From assembly GCA_007123985.1 (NCBI GenBank), contig SLGA01000087.1, positions 1 to 6,258 of the forward strand: DNA of 6,258 nt, written 5' to 3'. The position numbers were made by a program, and so were the translations under genes. Below, piece after piece: positions 5,033 to 6,258 of the stretch (positions are counted from its first letter, which is position 1; every line of letters starts with the position of its first letter). The notes beneath the pieces were generated by a model. That model ran no database searches. It saw nothing but the letters and a program-made list of their open reading frames with translations, and was not told the origin of the DNA. Source of the DNA: Balneolaceae bacterium (GTDB lineage Bacteria; Bacteroidota; Rhodothermia; Balneolales; Balneolaceae).

Positions 5033-6258
5033 ATGAGATTTACCCTTTTTGCCTTCTCATTACTTTTTTTTGCGATAAGCGGATTTGCACAATCTTCTAT
5101 CTCCAACCCGGACGAATACTATTTTAGAATCCTGCAAATTAGTGGCGTAACGGATGATGTTTCCAGTTTTCAGTTGCGGCCGTACGATCCTCCTCATCAA
5201 ACCGAAAGCTATCACCCGTGGATGCAGTTATATGAACCTCAAAATGATGGTTTCCAACTAAGAAGCCGATACGCAGCTTTCCAATTCTATGAACCAATAC
5301 TGTTTCAATCATATAACAGTGCACTGCCAAGAGGCAATAATGACGGGGCCATCTGGCAGGGCAAGGGATATAATTCTGCTTTTTCAACAGGTTTTAAAGG
5401 ATCAGCAGGCCCGTTACATATTCAATTCAGGCCCGTGATTGGGATGGCTCAAAATCTTTCGTATGAGTTAAGCCCCTATCTGATTCCACAAATCAGAACT
5501 TCGGAAGGCAGAGTTCCCGGCAGTGAATATATGTATCGCGATTTCAGAGGATCTATTGACTATGTTCAGCGTTATGGTGACAGTACATATACCTGGTTTG
5601 ATCTGGGCGAAAGTTCGGTTGAACTCAGATATGCAGGCATTCGTCTGGCACTATCAAATCAAATGATATGGTCGGGCCCCGGTATCAATACATCCTTACA
5701 TTTTGGGTACAGTGGCCCCGGTTTTCGGCATGCTTATGTTGGTACATACAAACCAATTGAAACAGTGGTGGGTAACTTTGAATTTGCTTACATCTTCGGT
5801 AAAACCACTGAATCAGACTATTTTACACCCGGGAGGCTAATCGACTCTCAGTCAGTAAACTCACTGATATTTATCTATACTCCATGGTTTACTGACCGTT
5901 TTTCTATAGGTGGTATAAGAAGTTATTTTCATCCGTTTCCGGACTCTTTTGCTGAATACAAAGTACAGGCAAAAAAATTATTTGAACCCGGATTAAGAGA
6001 GGCATTAACCACTGAAGAGGGTGAACCCCGCGGATTTGATCCTGATAATCAGCTTGCAAGTGTTTTCTTCCGTTATTATGTACCGGACTATGGATTTGAA
6101 GTGTATGGCGAATATGGCAGGAATGACCATAATGGTAACTGGAGAGACTTCAGAGCCCAGCCAAACCATCACAGGGCGTATACGCTGGGGGTGACCAAGA
6201 CAGCATTTTTGCCAAAGAACAGATTATTGTCTGTAAACTTTGAAATGAATCAGCTTGA
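5033..6258 (+). CDS. Wzi-family capsule assembly outer-membrane protein (3' end outside window)
   Basis: The frame is open from ATG at 5033 to the window edge, giving 408 residues without a stop. Residues 1-19 form a clear signal peptide: MRF, a hydrophobic core LFAFSLLFFAISGF, and probable cleavage after A19 before QSS. The rest has alternating aromatic/polar strands and many Gly, Asn and Tyr turns, typical of an outer-membrane beta-barrel. Segments recalling Wzi-type proteins of Bacteroidota are RYAAFQFYEP (79-88), RYAGIRLALSNQMIWSGPG (199-217), SLHFGYSGPGF (221-231), GNFEFAYIFGKTTESDYF (247-264) and DYGFEVYGEYGRND (352-365). Wzi of enterobacteria is a surface lectin-like barrel that holds group 1 capsule on the cell. 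The homologs here are presumed to anchor or organise the exported glycan made by the neighbouring enzymes. No Shine-Dalgarno sequence precedes the ATG; the signal peptide sets the start. A run of eight T (5064-5071) lies in the signal-peptide coding sequence. A different outer-membrane barrel family is possible but less likely. Confidence 0.75.
   Translation, partial: MRFTLFAFSLLFFAISGFAQSSISNPDEYYFRILQISGVTDDVSSFQLRPYDPPHQTESYHPWMQLYEPQNDGFQLRSRYAAFQFYEPILFQSYNSALPRGNNDGAIWQGKGYNSAFSTGFKGSAGPLHIQFRPVIGMAQNLSYELSPYLIPQIRTSEGRVPGSEYMYRDFRGSIDYVQRYGDSTYTWFDLGESSVELRYAGIRLALSNQMIWSGPGINTSLHFGYSGPGFRHAYVGTYKPIETVVGNFEFAYIFGKTTESDYFTPGRLIDSQSVNSLIFIYTPWFTDRFSIGGIRSYFHPFPDSFAEYKVQAKKLFEPGLREALTTEEGEPRGFDPDNQLASVFFRYYVPDYGFEVYGEYGRNDHNGNWRDFRAQPNHHRAYTLGVTKTAFLPKNRLLSVNFEMNQL

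Noticed and set aside
5139..5387. Open frame of 82 residues on the minus strand
   Set aside because: It lies wholly inside the Wzi-like coding sequence, which has a signal peptide and an uninterrupted 408-codon frame; the antisense product has no domain features.

Overview
The window looks like part of a cell-surface polysaccharide (capsule or exopolysaccharide) locus from a member of the Bacteroidota/Rhodothermota/Balneolota group. This placement is an inference. It rests on moderately AT-rich DNA, starts with almost no Shine-Dalgarno sequence, a Bacteroidota-style Wzi-family outer-membrane protein, and a palindromic element of the CCCCTCC/GGAGGGG hairpin type that I associate with these genomes. 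No rRNA, tRNA, CRISPR array, transposase or phage gene is visible.

Layout from left to right. (1) The 3' end of a sugar-transfer-associated ATP-grasp gene (1-243, +) overlaps by ATGA with a TupA-like ATP-grasp gene (240-1142, +). (2) A 226-bp MITE-like imperfect palindrome with 13-bp terminal inverted repeats and a flanking ATTT duplication fills the spacer between convergent genes (1147-1380). (3) A second sugar-transfer-type ATP-grasp gene lies on the minus strand (1390-2562; a longer GTG start at 2676 is possible). (4) A divergent promoter region (2563-2742) contains a 14-bp perfect palindrome. (5) Two plus-strand glycosyltransferase genes follow 13 bp apart: a classical GT-A family 2 enzyme (2743-3732) and a GNT-I-like GT-A protein with a long C-terminal extension (3746-4927). 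(6) After a 105-bp gap, a signal-peptide-bearing Wzi-type capsule assembly protein begins at 5033 and runs off the right edge.

Taken together, the glycosyltransferases would build a surface glycan, the Wzi-like protein would hold or organise it at the outer membrane, and the three ATP-grasp proteins could form amide (or similar) bonds that attach amino acids or peptides to the sugars. That last role is inferred from the ATP-grasp superfamily and from TupA of teichuronopeptide synthesis. No substrate can be read from the sequence. The most unusual points are the concentration of three ATP-grasp ligases in 2.6 kb, the loss of the expected glycine-rich loop in the TupA-like protein, and the MITE-like palindrome between the convergent genes.
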